Counted from the stretch's first letter, positions 1 through 9,485 are shown. The stretch is DNA of 59,795 nucleotides from Puniceibacterium sp. (GCA_024636635.1 JAGXGV010000161.1:1-59795); one strand, 5' to 3'. A program made the numbers and translations. Notes: generated from the sequence alone by a model not told the origin.

Positions 1-372
1 ATGCCAGGTGGCAAACAGCGTCACACCCTGCGCGCGCGCCAGATCGGCAAGCGCCTGCGCCTCTGACACCGTGGCGCCGGGGGGTTTTTCCAGCATCGTA
101 TGTTTGCCCGCAAGGATCGCCGCCCTTGCGATATCGAAGCGCGGCAGCGGCGGCATGCAGAGCGACAGCGCCGTAATGTCGTCACGGGCGGCCAGCAACG
201 CGGCAAGATCGGCGTGGTTCTCTACACCGTCGACCCCGCCGGAGCGGCTGACCGTGGCGGCAAGCTCGAACGCCTCCGATCCCGCAATGGACGGAATGTG
301 CTGGTCGCGGGCAATCTTGCCCACGCCGACAATGGCGAGTTTAGTAAGGCTTGCGGGCTTAGTGTGAATCAC
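1..372 (-). CDS. gal: D-galactose 1-dehydrogenase-like Gfo/Idh/MocA oxidoreductase (partial, runs off left edge)
   Basis: Only the first 124 codons are present; the gene continues beyond base 1. I chose the GTG at 370-372, which lies inside the last codons of the upstream dehydratase and gives a 14-base overlap typical of translational coupling. The translation opens with a Rossmann motif (IVGVGKIARDQHIPSI) and later has LEKPPGATV, whose EKP lysine is the conserved catalytic residue of the Gfo/Idh/MocA family. The wording around both motifs resembles rhizobial D-galactose 1-dehydrogenases, which oxidise D-galactose (also L-arabinose or D-fucose) to the lactone with NAD(P). Its position after ChvE-type transporter genes and an aldonate dehydratase supports that role. 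The exact sugar is inferred. Confidence 0.8.
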   Translation of the reverse strand, partial: MIHTKPASLTKLAIVGVGKIARDQHIPSIAGSEAFELAATVSRSGGVDGVENHADLAALLAARDDITALSLCMPPLPRFDIARAAILAGKHTMLEKPPGATVSEAQALADLARAQGVTLFATWH

Positions 373-2101
373 GGGGTACCTCGTTTCCGCGCTGGCCTTT
401 CAGCACCTCAAAATCCGCGCCTGTGTCTGCGCCCTGCACATTGTCCACGAACAGCTTGGAATAGCCGCTTTGGAACATGGGCTTGGGCGGCGTCCATGCG
501 GCCAGCCGCGCGGCAAGTTCGTCGTCGGAAATGTCCAGATGGATGCGCCGGGCGGGCACGTCGACCTCGATCATGTCGCCGGTGCGCACCACGGCCAGCG
601 GGCCGCCCGCCGCTGCCTCGGGCGCGGTGTGCAGGATCACGGTGCCATAGGCGGTACCCGACATGCGAGCATCCGATATGCGCACCATATCCTTGATCCC
701 CTTTTTCAGCACCTTGGGTGGCAGGCCCATGTTGCCGACCTCGGACATGCCGGGATACCCCTTGGGCCCGCACATCTTGAGCACCATCACGCAGGTTTCG
801 TCAATCTCGAGCGCGTCGTCGTTGATGCGGGCCTTGTAGTCGTCGATATCCTCGAACACCACGGCGCGGCCGCGATGCTGCATCAGATGCGGGCTGGCGG
901 CCGAGGGTTTCAGCACCGCGCCGTTGGGCGCAAGATTGCCCCGCAGCACGGCGATGCCGCCCGATGCGGCCAGCGCCTTGTCCACCGGCAGGATCACATC
1001 CTCGTTCCAGTTCTGCGCCTCTGACACTTCGTTCCAGATGGGCGCGCCCGACACGGTCAGTGCGTCCTTGTGCAGCATCCCCGCCTCGCCCAGACGTTTA
1101 AGAACGACGGGCAAGCCCCCGGCATAAAAGAATTCTTCCATCAGATACTTGCCCGATGGCATCAGGTTCACAATCGTCGGCACGTCGCGGCCGAGCCTGT
1201 CCCAATCCTCAAGCGTCAGATCCACCTCGACCCGGCCCGCAAGGGCAAGCAGATGGATCACCGCATTGGTGGACCCGCCGATGGCGCCGTTGCAGCGGAT
1301 CGCGTTTTCAAACGCCTTTTTCGTCAGGATGTCAGAGGGTTTCAGGTCGTCCTTCACCATCTGCACAATGCGCCGTCCGGTCAGTTGCGCCATCACACGG
1401 CGGCGCGAATCCACGCCCGGAATGGCGGCATTGCCAGACAGCGCCATGCCCAAAGCCTCGGCCATGCTGGCCATCGTGCTGGCCGTGCCCATGGTGTTGC
1501 AGGAACCGGACGACCGGCTCATCGCCTGCTCGGCCTCAAGGAAATCCTCCTGCGTCATCTTCCCGGCCTTGATATCCTCGGACATCTGCCAGAGCGCGGT
1601 GCCCGACCCGACCCGTTCACCACGGAACCAGCCGTTCAGCATCGGACCGCCGGTCACGACGATGGACGGAATGTCGGTGCTGGCGGCACCCATCATCAGC
1701 GACGGCGTTGTCTTGTCGCAGCCCACCAGCAGCACGGCGCCGTCGATGGGCTGGGCGCGCATCGTTTCCTCGACCGCCATGGCGGCAAGATTGCGGTACA
1801 TCATCGCTGTCGGGCGATAGGTGTTTTCCGAAGCCGAGAATACCGGCACCTCGAGAGGGAAACCGCCCGCCTCCCACACGCCGGCCTTCACCTTTTCGGC
1901 CAGTTCGCGCAGGTGCCCGTTGCAGGGCGTCAGGTCCGACCAGGTGTTGAGGATCCCGATCACCGGGCGACCGTCGAACAGGTCGTGCGGATAGCCCTGA
2001 TTTTTCAACCAGCCCCGATGGTAGATGTTGTCGCGGGAATTGCCGCCGTACCATTCCTGCGAACGCAGGCGGCGGGGCCAGTTTGCGGGGGTGAAAGTCA
2101 T
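359..2101 (-). CDS. IlvD/Edd family aldonate dehydratase (L-arabinonate/D-galactonate type)
   Basis: This 580-residue protein belongs to the IlvD/Edd dehydratases, which remove water from sugar acids to give 2-keto-3-deoxy acids. Three cysteines fit the Fe-S ligand pattern of the sugar-acid branch: C60 (DLTPCN), C128 (VGCDKTTPS) and C201 (GSCNTMGTAS). A catalytic-serine segment DARMSGTAYGT is near residue 480. It overlaps gguC by 4 bases at its start and the galactose-dehydrogenase-like gene by 14 bases at its end, so it is the fifth gene of the chvE operon. The context predicts arabinonate, galactonate or fuconate as substrate. Dihydroxyacid dehydratase (IlvD) is less likely because of the sugar operon. 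Confidence 0.88.
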   Translation of the reverse strand: MTFTPANWPRRLRSQEWYGGNSRDNIYHRGWLKNQGYPHDLFDGRPVIGILNTWSDLTPCNGHLRELAEKVKAGVWEAGGFPLEVPVFSASENTYRPTAMMYRNLAAMAVEETMRAQPIDGAVLLVGCDKTTPSLMMGAASTDIPSIVVTGGPMLNGWFRGERVGSGTALWQMSEDIKAGKMTQEDFLEAEQAMSRSSGSCNTMGTASTMASMAEALGMALSGNAAIPGVDSRRRVMAQLTGRRIVQMVKDDLKPSDILTKKAFENAIRCNGAIGGSTNAVIHLLALAGRVEVDLTLEDWDRLGRDVPTIVNLMPSGKYLMEEFFYAGGLPVVLKRLGEAGMLHKDALTVSGAPIWNEVSEAQNWNEDVILPVDKALAASGGIAVLRGNLAPNGAVLKPSAASPHLMQHRGRAVVFEDIDDYKARINDDALEIDETCVMVLKMCGPKGYPGMSEVGNMGLPPKVLKKGIKDMVRISDARMSGTAYGTVILHTAPEAAAGGPLAVVRTGDMIEVDVPARRIHLDISDDELAARLAAWTPPKPMFQSGYSKLFVDNVQGADTGADFEVLKGQRGNEVPRDSH

Positions 2102-3093
2102 GTCTGCTCCTGTAGTGAGCGCACGGCGACCGGTTGCGTTGCGGCGGCCGTGGTTGCCAGCGGATTGCGCAGCGGCAGGCCGAAATCCGGCGCTGCAATC
2201 TCGAACACGTCGCCGGCCTGTGGGGCAATGCCGTCGCCGAATGACAGCGTCGCGGTGCCGAACATGTGGATGTGTACATCACCCGGCTGACAGAAGACGC
2301 CGTATTTGAAGTGGTGATGTTCCAGATTGGCGATGGTGTGGGACATGTTCGCCTCGCCCGACAGGAAGGGTTTGTCAAAGATCGCCGTGCCGTCGCGCAG
2401 GATGCGGCTGGTGCCGGTCACGCTGTCGGGCAGCGTGTCGATCAGCAGTTCGGGGCCCACAGAACAGGGGCGCAGCTTGGAATGGGCGAGGTAGAGGTAG
2501 TTCTGCCGCTCCATCACATGATCGGAAAATTCGTTCGCCAGCGCAAAGCCCAGCCGAAAGGGCGTGCCGTCGGGACCGATGATGTAAAGGCCGGCAAGTT
2601 CCGGTTCCTCGCCGCCATCCTCGGCGAACCCGGGCGAGGTCAGCGGATGGCCGGGGGCGACCAGCGCGTGCCCCGTTCCCTTGTAGAACCATTCGGGCTG
2701 TACGCCGATGCCGCTGGCGGGTTTGCCGCCCTCAACCCCCATGCGGAACATCTTCATGCTGTCCGTCTCGTCCTCGGGCGCCTTGGCGTGCATCGCCGCC
2801 CGGGTCGAGGCCGAGCCGAGATGCGTGAGGCCGGTGCCGGTCAGGTGCAGATGCGCGGGGTCGGGGTGCAGCAGCGGCGGCAACAGGTCGCCCGCTCCGT
2901 AAAGCGCCTCAAGGTCCACCGCCCCGTTCAGGCCCAGCGTGGCAATGCACTCGCGCAGGGATGTGCCGGTGGCGGCGCAGTCCATCGCCAGATCATACAG
3001 CGACAGGTCGGTGCGGACCTCGAACGCTTCGGTCCCGTCGCGGGCGACGATCTGGATCTGCCCGTCAGGCTTGCGATATTGGGACAACAGCAT
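2098..3093 (-). CDS. gguC: GguC / AraD1-type fumarylacetoacetate-hydrolase-fold protein
   Basis: A 331-residue protein of the AraD1 branch of the FAH-like fold. In the chvE-gguABC operons of Agrobacterium and relatives, GguC-type proteins are predicted to act on 2-keto-3-deoxy sugar acids (for example 2-keto-3-deoxy-L-arabonate dehydratase). The second half carries typical text: GIGVQPEWFYKGTG, a metal-site region GEEPELAGLYIIGPDG, and NEFSDHVMERQNYLYLAHSKLR. The stop overlaps the dehydratase start, and only three bases separate it from gguB upstream. It would convert the product of the downstream dehydratase, completing uptake, oxidation, dehydration and a second dehydration or cleavage. Family assignment is firm; the precise reaction is inferred. 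Confidence 0.85.
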   Translation of the reverse strand: MLLSQYRKPDGQIQIVARDGTEAFEVRTDLSLYDLAMDCAATGTSLRECIATLGLNGAVDLEALYGAGDLLPPLLHPDPAHLHLTGTGLTHLGSASTRAAMHAKAPEDETDSMKMFRMGVEGGKPASGIGVQPEWFYKGTGHALVAPGHPLTSPGFAEDGGEEPELAGLYIIGPDGTPFRLGFALANEFSDHVMERQNYLYLAHSKLRPCSVGPELLIDTLPDSVTGTSRILRDGTAIFDKPFLSGEANMSHTIANLEHHHFKYGVFCQPGDVHIHMFGTATLSFGDGIAPQAGDVFEIAAPDFGLPLRNPLATTAAATQPVAVRSLQEQT

Positions 3094-3096
3094 GGT

Positions 3097-4299
3097 TCAG
3101 CCCTTCTTCTTGTTCATGACGTCAAAGATCACGGCGGCCAGCAGCACAAGGCCCTTGATGCACTGCTGCCAGTCGATGCCAATGCCCAGGATGGACATGC
3201 CGTTGTTCATCACCCCCATGATGAAGGCGCCGATCACCGCGCCGACGACGGTGCCGACCCCGCCGGACATCGACGCGCCGCCAATGAACACTGCCGCGAT
3301 CACGTCGAGTTCGAACCCGGCACCGGCCTTGGGGGTGGCGGTGTTCAGCCGTGCGGCAAAGACCAGCCCGGCCAGGGCCGCAAGCGCGCCCATGTTGGCG
3401 AAGGTCAGAAAGGTCAGACGCTGGCTGTTGATGCCGGACAGCATCGCGGCCTTTTCATTGCCACCGATGGCGTAAATGCGCCGCCCCACCGTGGTGCGCG
3501 AGGTGACAAAGGAATAGACCGCGATCAGCAGCGCCATGACGATAAAGACGTTAGGCAGGCCGCGGAAATCGGCCATGAGGAAACTCATGTAGATCAGGGC
3601 GACAAAGATCAGCCCGTTCTTGGCGGCAAAAAAGGAAAACGGCTCTTCGATGCTGCCGGTCTTGCCCGCCTCGTTGCGGTTGCGGATCGCCAGGATCAGG
3701 ATGCCCGAGGCGACCAGCACGCCGATCACCAGCGAGAACAGGTTCATCTCTTCGCCGCCCAGCAGGTCGGGAATGAACCCCGATGCGATCAGCTGGAACT
3801 GCGCCGGGAACGGTCCGACCGACTGCCCGGCCAGCAGCCACAGGGTCAGGCCCTTGAACACCAGCATGCCCGCAAGGGTCACGATGAAGGACGGGATGCG
3901 GAAATAGGCAACCCAGAACCCCTGCGCCGCGCCGATGATGGCCCCCGCGATGATGCACAGGATCCCGGCCAGGAAATAGGGAATGTCCCAGTTCACGATC
4001 ATCACCGCCGCCAGCGCGCCGACAAAACCCATGACCGACCCCACCGACAGGTCGATATGCCCCGCGACGATGACCAGCAGCATACCGATGGCCATGATGA
4101 TGATGTAGGAATTCTGAAGGATCAGGTTGGTGATGTTCACCGGCTTCAGCAGGATCCCCCCGGTCGCCACCTGAAAGAACGCCATGATGGCAATCAGCGC
4201 GAACAGGATGCCGTATTCGCGCATGTGGCTGCGCAGAAACGTCAGAGGCGACTTGACCGGCACCGGTGATGCGTCAACGTTGGTGGTGGTCTGGGTCAT
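3097..4299 (-). CDS. gguB: Multiple-monosaccharide ABC transporter permease
   Basis: A 400-residue inner-membrane permease of the CUT2 (ribose/xylose) class with about ten hydrophobic segments starting near residue 30. Family motifs include [16 protein letters not shown] (near 95), [16 protein letters not shown], the cytoplasmic coupling segment [15 protein letters not shown], and a C-terminal [18 protein letters not shown]. It forms the channel for the ChvE-type binding protein and pairs with the double-domain ATPase GguA, whose gene it overlaps by four bases. The extra hydrophilic stretch near residues 205-225 between helices is usual for the longer XylH/GguB permeases. Substrates expected from the family are galactose, glucose, arabinose, xylose and fucose. 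Confidence 0.93.
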   Translation of the reverse strand: MTQTTTNVDASPVPVKSPLTFLRSHMREYGILFALIAIMAFFQVATGGILLKPVNITNLILQNSYIIIMAIGMLLVIVAGHIDLSVGSVMGFVGALAAVMIVNWDIPYFLAGILCIIAGAIIGAAQGFWVAYFRIPSFIVTLAGMLVFKGLTLWLLAGQSVGPFPAQFQLIASGFIPDLLGGEEMNLFSLVIGVLVASGILILAIRNRNEAGKTGSIEEPFSFFAAKNGLIFVALIYMSFLMADFRGLPNVFIVMALLIAVYSFVTSRTTVGRRIYAIGGNEKAAMLSGINSQRLTFLTFANMGALAALAGLVFAARLNTATPKAGAGFELDVIAAVFIGGASMSGGVGTVVGAVIGAFIMGVMNNGMSILGIGIDWQQCIKGLVLLAAVIFDVMNKKKG

Positions 4300-5840
4300 G
4301 TATGGTCCCCCGGTCTGCTGCCCGATTTGACGATTGTCGCCATGATGCGTTCCTGGCTTGCCTGCGCTGTGGGCATCTCGCCCACGAAGCGGCCTTCGTT
4401 CATGACGTAAAGACGGTCGGTGATGCCCAGAAGCTCGGGCAGTTCCGACGAGATGACGATGATCGCCTTGCCCGAGGCGGCAAGGTCGCGGATCACCGTA
4501 TAGATTTCGAACTTGGCACCCACGTCGATGCCGCGCGTGGGCTCATCAAGGATAAGCACGTCCGGGTCGGCAAACAGCCATTTCGACAGAACGACCTTTT
4601 GCTGATTGCCGCCCGACAGGTTCACCGTCTCCTGCTCGATCGAGCTTGACTTGATGTTCAGCCGGTCGCGGTAGCGGTTGGCGACGGCGGCTTCCTTGTC
4701 GCGGTCAACGACCATGCCGTTGGACACACCTTCCAGGTGGGCCAGCGGCACGTTGCGCCGGATGGTGTCGTCCAGGACAAGACCAAAGGTCTTGCGATCC
4801 TCGGTGGCATAGGCCAGCCCGGCATTGATCGCGCGGCGCACGGTGGACAGGTCCACCTCGGTCCCGTTGATCGACGCGGTGCCGGTGATGTTGGCACCGT
4901 AGGACCGCCCGAACAGCGACATGGCAAGTTCCGTGCGCCCCGCCCCCATCAGGCCCGCGATTCCCAGCACCTCGCCCTTGTTCACATGGAACGACACGTC
5001 GCGCACCACCTGCCGGTCGGAATGCAGCGGATGGGTGACGCACCAGTTGCGCACCTCCATCGCGGTCTCAGCCCGGATCTTGGGGTCGCGCGCCGGGTAA
5101 CGGTCATCCAGCGACCGGCCTACCATGTCGCGGATGATATGATCCTCGGATATACCCTCGCGGCAATCCAGCCGCGACACGGCAGCGCCGTCGCGGATCA
5201 CGGTGATCGTGTCGGCGACGCGCGAAATCTCGTTCAGCTTGTGCGAAATCAGGATCGAGGTGATGCCGCGCGCCTTGAATTCCAGCATCAGGTCCAGCAG
5301 CTTCTGGCTGTCGGTCTCGTTCAGCGACGAGGTCGGCTCGTCCAGGATCAGCAGGCGCACGTCCTTGGACAGCGCCTTGGCGATTTCGACCAGTTGCTGC
5401 TTGCCCAGACCCAGCGTATCGACCTTTGTATCGGGATGTTCCTTCAGCCCAACACGGGTCAGCAGTTCCGCGGCGCGCCGGTTCGTTTCGCGCCAGTCGA
5501 TGATGCCCTTGTGCGCGCGTTCGTTGCCCAGGAATATGTTCTCGGCCACCGACAACAGCGGCACCAGCGCCAGTTCCTGATGGATGATGATGATCCCGTC
5601 CGCTTCGCTGTCGCTGATGCCGCGAAAGGATTTCACCTGACCGTCATAGACGATGTCGCCGCTGTAGCTGCCATGCGGATAGACACCGGACAGAACCTTC
5701 ATCAGCGTCGATTTGCCTGCGCCGTTTTCACCGACAAGCGCGTGGATCTCGCCTTCCTGCACGGACAGGCTGACCTGATCGAGCGCCTTGACACCGGGAA
5801 ACTCCTTGGTGATCGCGCGCATTTCCAGAAGTACGGACAC
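4296..5840 (-). CDS. gguA: Multiple-monosaccharide ABC transporter ATP-binding protein
   Basis: A 514-residue tandem ATPase of the CUT2 sugar importers. NBD1 has Walker [13 protein letters not shown] (near 37), a degenerate signature [12 protein letters not shown] and Walker [15 protein letters not shown]2 has the modified P-loop [10 protein letters not shown], the signature [12 protein letters not shown] and [11 protein letters not shown]. The degenerate P-loop in NBD2 is normal for this class and implies one dominant catalytic site. The start lies 116 bases downstream of chvE, across a strong hairpin, while the end overlaps gguB by four bases. It energises uptake together with ChvE and GguB. 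Confidence 0.93.
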   Translation of the reverse strand: MSVLLEMRAITKEFPGVKALDQVSLSVQEGEIHALVGENGAGKSTLMKVLSGVYPHGSYSGDIVYDGQVKSFRGISDSEADGIIIIHQELALVPLLSVAENIFLGNERAHKGIIDWRETNRRAAELLTRVGLKEHPDTKVDTLGLGKQQLVEIAKALSKDVRLLILDEPTSSLNETDSQKLLDLMLEFKARGITSILISHKLNEISRVADTITVIRDGAAVSRLDCREGISEDHIIRDMVGRSLDDRYPARDPKIRAETAMEVRNWCVTHPLHSDRQVVRDVSFHVNKGEVLGIAGLMGAGRTELAMSLFGRSYGANITGTASINGTEVDLSTVRRAINAGLAYATEDRKTFGLVLDDTIRRNVPLAHLEGVSNGMVVDRDKEAAVANRYRDRLNIKSSSIEQETVNLSGGNQQKVVLSKWLFADPDVLILDEPTRGIDVGAKFEIYTVIRDLAASGKAIIVISSELPELLGITDRLYVMNEGRFVGEMPTAQASQERIMATIVKSGSRPGDHT

Positions 5841-5875
5841 GGGAATTGCCCCTCGTTCAAGCGTCGTGAAAAGGG

Positions 5876-5905
5876 CCCTTGCCCGCCCGCGACGGCGGGC
5901 AAGGG
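5876..5905 (-). terminator. Intercistronic hairpin between chvE and gguA (partial terminator or mRNA stabiliser)
   Basis: A perfect 12-bp inverted repeat, CCCTTGCCCGCC at 5876-5887 and GGCGGGCAAGGG at 5894-5905, encloses a 6-base loop. On the transcribed strand it is followed by a short CCCTTTTC tract. It lies between the stop of the binding-protein gene and the ATPase gene of the same operon. In sugar ABC operons such stem-loops raise binding-protein mRNA relative to the membrane components. The weak U-tract suggests partial rather than full termination. Confidence 0.6.
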
Positions 5906-5956
5906 TCAGGTTGCCGGTGGCGCTGAGGAGGTGCGCCGCCGGCAGGGAATGGAAGC

Positions 5957-7018
5957 TTACTCGATCTGGTCGCGGCTGTAATAGCCCGACTCCAGAAGGG
6001 TCGCTTCCCAGTTGTCCACGGTCACGGGCAACGGTTCGAGCAGGTAGGACGGCACGACCTTGACGCCGTTGTCATAGGTTGTGGTGTCGTTGATCTCGGG
6101 TTCGGCATCGCTCAGCAGCGCATCGACCATGCCCACGGTCACACGGGCCAGTTCGCGGGTGTCCTTGAAGATCGTGGAATACTGTTCGCCCGCAATGATC
6201 GACTTGACCGACTGGATCTCGGCGTCCTGACCGGACACGATGGGCATTTCCATGTCACCCGAGCCATAGCCGACGCCCTTGAGCGAGGACAGGATGCCGA
6301 TCGACAGCCCGTCATAGGGCGACAGTACCGCATGCACGGTCTTGTCGGTGTAATTTGCCGACAGCAGGTTGTCCATGCGGGCCTGCGCGACCGAACCGTC
6401 CCAGCGCAGGGTGCCGACCGTGTCCATGCCCATCTGGCCCGACTGGATCACGATGTCGCCCGCGTCGATCATCGGTTGCAGGACGGACATGGCGCCGTCG
6501 TAAAAGAAATAGGCGTTGTTGTCGTCCGGGCTGCCGCCGAACAATTCGACGTTCCACGGCTTTTCATCCGGGAAACGTTCGTTCAGCCCATCGACCAGCG
6601 TTGTCGCCTGCTGCACGCCGACCTTGAAGTTGTCGAAGGTGGCATAGTAGCTCACATCGCCGCTGTCGCGGATCAGGCGGTCATAGGCCACGACCTGAAT
6701 GTCGGATGCGGCGGCATTGGCCAGCGCGTTGGACAGCGTGGTGCCGTCGATGGCGGCGATCACCAGAACGTCCACACCCTTGGTGATCATGTTCTCGATC
6801 TGCGCAAGCTGGTTGGGGATATCGTCTTCGGCATATTGCAGGTCGGTGGTGTATCCGGCCTCTTCGAACTGCTTCACCATGTTCTCGCCGTCGGAAATCC
6901 AGCGGGCCGAGGATTTGGTGGGCATGGCGATGCCAACGTAGCCGGCATCCTGCGCCAGCGTACCAGTTCCGAAGGCAACCAGAGCACTGGTCGCCAGTAA
7001 GGTCTTGAATCCGTTCAT
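5957..7018 (-). CDS. chvE: ChvE-type periplasmic multiple-sugar-binding protein
   Basis: A 353-residue periplasmic binding protein with an N-terminal signal peptide (hydrophobic [18 protein letters not shown], cleavage expected near residue 23). The first mature strand [18 protein letters not shown] is characteristic of ChvE, the galactose/glucose/arabinose-binding protein of Agrobacterium that also signals through VirA there. The start ATG at 7016-7018 is preceded by GGGAGGAAAA, a strong ribosome binding site; an in-frame upstream codon has no such site. It is the first gene of the chvE-gguABC operon, divergent from a LysR gene that matches gbpR. It delivers sugars to GguAB. Confidence 0.93.
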   Translation of the reverse strand: MNGFKTLLATSALVAFGTGTLAQDAGYVGIAMPTKSSARWISDGENMVKQFEEAGYTTDLQYAEDDIPNQLAQIENMITKGVDVLVIAAIDGTTLSNALANAAASDIQVVAYDRLIRDSGDVSYYATFDNFKVGVQQATTLVDGLNERFPDEKPWNVELFGGSPDDNNAYFFYDGAMSVLQPMIDAGDIVIQSGQMGMDTVGTLRWDGSVAQARMDNLLSANYTDKTVHAVLSPYDGLSIGILSSLKGVGYGSGDMEMPIVSGQDAEIQSVKSIIAGEQYSTIFKDTRELARVTVGMVDALLSDAEPEINDTTTYDNGVKVVPSYLLEPLPVTVDNWEATLLESGYYSRDQIE

Positions 7019-7186
7019 GTTTTCCTCCCTTGGCGCGGCGCGCTCCGGTCTCCTGCCGGGGCGTGACACGCTGTCGTCTCTGGGCAGAGTGTCCCCGGCG
7101 GACCCTTGTTCGATTCCCTGACCGGCGCTCTGCTAAGTGAAAGATGACAAGTTGCGCCATTACAATCAAATCAGGAATTGACGGAA

Positions 7187-7209
7187 TGATATATCTGGAT
7201 TGATATATC
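7187..7209. promoter_or_regulatory. Paired GATATATC palindromes, candidate GbpR operator
   Basis: TGATATATC occurs twice, at 7187-7195 and 7201-7209, exactly 14 bases apart. The core GATATATC is itself an 8-bp palindrome, so two dyads lie in register about one and a third helical turns apart. They sit 26 bases before the gbpR start codon, in the divergent space shared with chvE. This is where a LysR regulator would bind to repress itself and control chvE. The AT-rich steps could also overlap the gbpR -10 region. Function is inferred from position. Confidence 0.45.
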
Positions 7210-7235
7210 GGGGACTCTGACGCAAAGGCCGACCC

Positions 7236-8228
7236 ATGCCCCCAACCCTTCCCGACAGCGGTTCCACCGCCCGTCTGATCCAGCGCGGCCTGCGCCTGCC
7301 GCAGTTGCGCCTGATGATCGCGCTGCAAGAGACCGGGCAGATTTCCGGCGCCGCATCGCAGATGGGCATGACCCAGCCCGCCGCGTCGCGCCTGCTGGGC
7401 GAACTGGAAAGGACCGCGGGCACAAAGCTATATGACCGGCACGCCCGCGGCGTGATCCTGACCGAGGCGGGCCGCCTTCTGGCGCGCCGCGCCCGGGCCA
7501 CGTTGCAGGACCTGGACGGCGCCTTTGACGAAATCGCGCTGCTGACATCGGGGGCACGGGGCAGCGTGCGGATCGGCACGGTGACCGGTCCGGGGCTCGA
7601 GATCGTGCTGCCGATCATCCGCGAGATCCGCGTGACCTATCCAGAGATCGAATTCAACGTGCTGGTCGACACCTCGGACAAGCTGGCCGAGGCGCTGCTG
7701 TCGCACGACCTTGATTTCTATCTCGGACGCCTGCCTGCCGGGATCGACCCGCGCGCCGTGACGCTGCGCCGTATCGGGACCGAGCCGATTTCGCTGGCGG
7801 TGCGGCAGGGCCATCCGCTGCTGCGCCGGACGGTGCTGACGCTGGCGGAGTGTCTGGCCCATGACTGGGTGATGCAGCCGCCGGGGGGGCTCATGCGGCT
7901 CACGGCGGAAACCTATCTGCTGGAGCGTGGACTGCCGCCGCCCGCGCGGGTGTTCAACACCTCGTCGCTGTTGCTGACCCTCGCGCTGATCAGCGACACC
8001 AATGCCATCGCGCCCATCGCGACCTCGGTCGCGGAACTCTATACCAGCGCCTCGCGGCTGGGCAGCAACATCCGCATCCTCGATGTGGCGCAGGACATCA
8101 CCGTCACCGCCTATTCGCTGGTCTGCCGCCGCGATTCCGAACCCGCGCCCGCAGTGCGCCGGGTTCTGGCGCAGCTTTCACACAGGCTGGACCAGTTCGA
8201 CGCCGAAGCCACGCCGACCCCGGCCTGA
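7236..8228 (+). CDS. gbpR: LysR-family regulator of the chvE-ggu operon (GbpR type)
   Basis: A 330-residue LysR-type regulator. The N-terminal winged helix-turn-helix covers about residues 17-75 (LPQLRLMIALQETGQISGAA, then MTQPAASRLLGELE). The remaining 230 residues match the co-inducer-binding fold, beginning RGSVRIGTVTGPGLE. It is divergent from chvE with 217 bases between start codons, the same arrangement as gbpR (galactose-binding-protein regulator) in Agrobacterium, which activates chvE in the presence of certain sugars. The gene is monocistronic. An N-terminal extension of about 15 residues before the helix-turn-helix is slightly longer than in many LysR proteins but has no better internal start. 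Confidence 0.85.
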   Translation: MPPTLPDSGSTARLIQRGLRLPQLRLMIALQETGQISGAASQMGMTQPAASRLLGELERTAGTKLYDRHARGVILTEAGRLLARRARATLQDLDGAFDEIALLTSGARGSVRIGTVTGPGLEIVLPIIREIRVTYPEIEFNVLVDTSDKLAEALLSHDLDFYLGRLPAGIDPRAVTLRRIGTEPISLAVRQGHPLLRRTVLTLAECLAHDWVMQPPGGLMRLTAETYLLERGLPPPARVFNTSSLLLTLALISDTNAIAPIATSVAELYTSASRLGSNIRILDVAQDITVTAYSLVCRRDSEPAPAVRRVLAQLSHRLDQFDAEATPTPA

Positions 8229-8406
8229 ACCGCCGCAGGGCCGGCCGGTTGCGTAGGCCCCCCGGGCAGACGACCGGACCGCCTGACGTTTTGAAAACCT
8301 TCCTGCGCGACATGGGTCTGCATCCTAACAAGCCGCAATGATACGGAACCTTTCCGGCACGCTGCCGTTTATCCGGCAACTGACATAACAACTCTGGACC
8401 CGTATC

Positions 8407-8580
8407 ATGGACCTGATCCGCATCATTTTCGCCATCCTCCTGCCGCCGCTCGGCGTGTTTCTCCAGGTCGGGCTGGGCAAACATTTCTGGCTGAACATCC
8501 TGCTCACGCTGCTGGGGTATATCCCGGGCATCGTACATGCCGTCTGGATCATTGCGCGCAACGGCCCCACCCGCGCATGA
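8407..8580 (+). CDS. YqaE/Pmp3 family small membrane protein
   Basis: A 57-residue protein beginning MDLIRIIFAILLPPLGVFLQ. It has two hydrophobic segments (about residues 3-21 and 30-49) separated by GLGKHFWLN. The PPLGVFLQ loop and ILLTLLGYIPGIVHAVWII are hallmarks of the UPF0057/Pmp3 family, small proteins linked to membrane potential and salt or cold stress. Length agrees with the family (50-60 residues). Its TGA overlaps the next gene in an ATGA junction, so the two are probably co-translated. Upstream, 8229-8406 holds no other gene that I can recognise. Confidence 0.88.
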   Translation: MDLIRIIFAILLPPLGVFLQVGLGKHFWLNILLTLLGYIPGIVHAVWIIARNGPTRA

Positions 8581-8954
8581 CGGCCGAGGATGACTATCGC
8601 GCCCTTGCACGGGCCGAAACACTGGCCCGCCGGATGGACGCAGCCTTTCGGGTGCCTTTCACAGGCATCCGGATCGGCTGGGACGGTCTGATCGGCTTCA
8701 TTCCCGGAGTTGGCGACACGGTCAGCCTGTTTCCACTGGCGTATCATCTGCACACCGCCCGGACGCTGGGCGTTCCGCGCAACACGATGGTGCGCATGGG
8801 GCTGAATTCCGGCGTGGACTGGCTGATCGGGCTGGTGCCGCTTGTGGGTGACCTGTTTGACGTGGGTTTCAAATCGAACCTGCGCAACGCCGCCTTGCTG
8901 CGGACCCACGTCGAGGCGCGGCATGGACCGCAACCGCACATAAAGGTCGGCTGA
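8577..8954 (+). CDS. DUF4112 domain-containing protein
   Basis: A 125-residue protein matching DUF4112. Residues 25-60 contain the family hallmark RVPFTGIRIGWDGLIGFIPG followed by VGDTVSLFPLAYHL, and a second similar element, GVDWLIGLVPLVGDLFDVGFKSN, lies near residues 78-100. The glycine/proline-rich amphipathic elements suggest a membrane-associated protein. Biochemical function is unknown for the family. It overlaps the Pmp3-like gene by four bases and is followed about 35 bases later by a strong terminator, so the two form a short operon. Confidence 0.88.
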   Translation: MTAEDDYRALARAETLARRMDAAFRVPFTGIRIGWDGLIGFIPGVGDTVSLFPLAYHLHTARTLGVPRNTMVRMGLNSGVDWLIGLVPLVGDLFDVGFKSNLRNAALLRTHVEARHGPQPHIKVG

Positions 8955-8981
8955 CGCGCATCCGGCAACACAAATCCGGAC

Positions 8982-9012
8982 AAAAAAAGGCATCCCGCAG
9001 GATGCCTTTTTT
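8982..9012. terminator. Bidirectional intrinsic terminator
   Basis: A perfect 7-bp stem, GGCATCC at 8989-8995 and GGATGCC at 9000-9006, with loop CGCA, is flanked by seven A (8982-8988) and six T (9007-9012). It therefore reads as an intrinsic terminator in both directions. It serves the DUF4112 operon on the + strand and ndk on the - strand, which converge here. Confidence 0.92.
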
Positions 9013-9062
9013 AATTCTTGCGGTTCACCCCGGATCGAGCAAAGTCCCCGGGGTTCGTAAGC

Positions 9063-9485
9063 TCAGCCGACCAGTTCGAGACCCGCAAAGAAATAGGCGA
9101 TCTCTTCCGCCGCTGTATCCGGCGCGTCCGAACCGTGGACCGAATTCTCACCGACGGATTCAGCGAATTCCGCGCGGATCGTTCCTTCGGCGGCATCGGA
9201 GGGATTGGTGGCACCCATCACTTCGCGGTTCCTGGTAATGGCGCTTTCGCCTTCCAGAACCTGCACGACAACCGGCTCGGAAGCCATGAACTCGCAAAGC
9301 TCGTCATAGAACGGACGCTCCTTGTGGACGGCATAAAAAGTGCCAACCTGCGCCTTGGTCAGGTGGATGCGCTTTTGGGCGACGATACGCAGGCCCGCCT
9401 CCTCGAATTTCGCGTTGATCTTGCCGGTCAGGTTGCGCTTTGTCGCATCGGGTTTGATGATGCTCAGGGTACGTTCGATGGCCAT
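9063..9485 (-). CDS. ndk: Nucleoside-diphosphate kinase
   Basis: A 140-residue enzyme that transfers the gamma-phosphate from ATP to nucleoside diphosphates through a phosphohistidine. It begins [18 protein letters not shown], the standard start of bacterial Ndk, and the active-site histidine is H117 in [29 protein letters not shown], the nucleotide-binding segment, is intact. Length matches the family, so I used the ATG at 9483-9485 rather than longer in-frame extensions. It stands alone, converging on the bidirectional terminator and divergent from the ABC-F gene. Confidence 0.97.
   Translation of the reverse strand: MAIERTLSIIKPDATKRNLTGKINAKFEEAGLRIVAQKRIHLTKAQVGTFYAVHKERPFYDELCEFMASEPVVVQVLEGESAITRNREVMGATNPSDAAEGTIRAEFAESVGENSVHGSDAPDTAAEEIAYFFAGLELVG

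Noticed and set aside
1070-2290. A 406-codon + strand frame across the aldonate dehydratase
   Set aside because: It is antisense to a well-supported IlvD/Edd gene with intact Fe-S cysteines, and shows only low-complexity Arg/His/Pro text.
2266-4269. A 667-codon open frame on the + strand, rich in His, Gln, Asp and Arg
   Set aside because: It runs antisense to gguC and gguB, which have clear family motifs. Its composition is what codon bias in high-GC genes produces on the opposite strand, and it has no recognisable domain.
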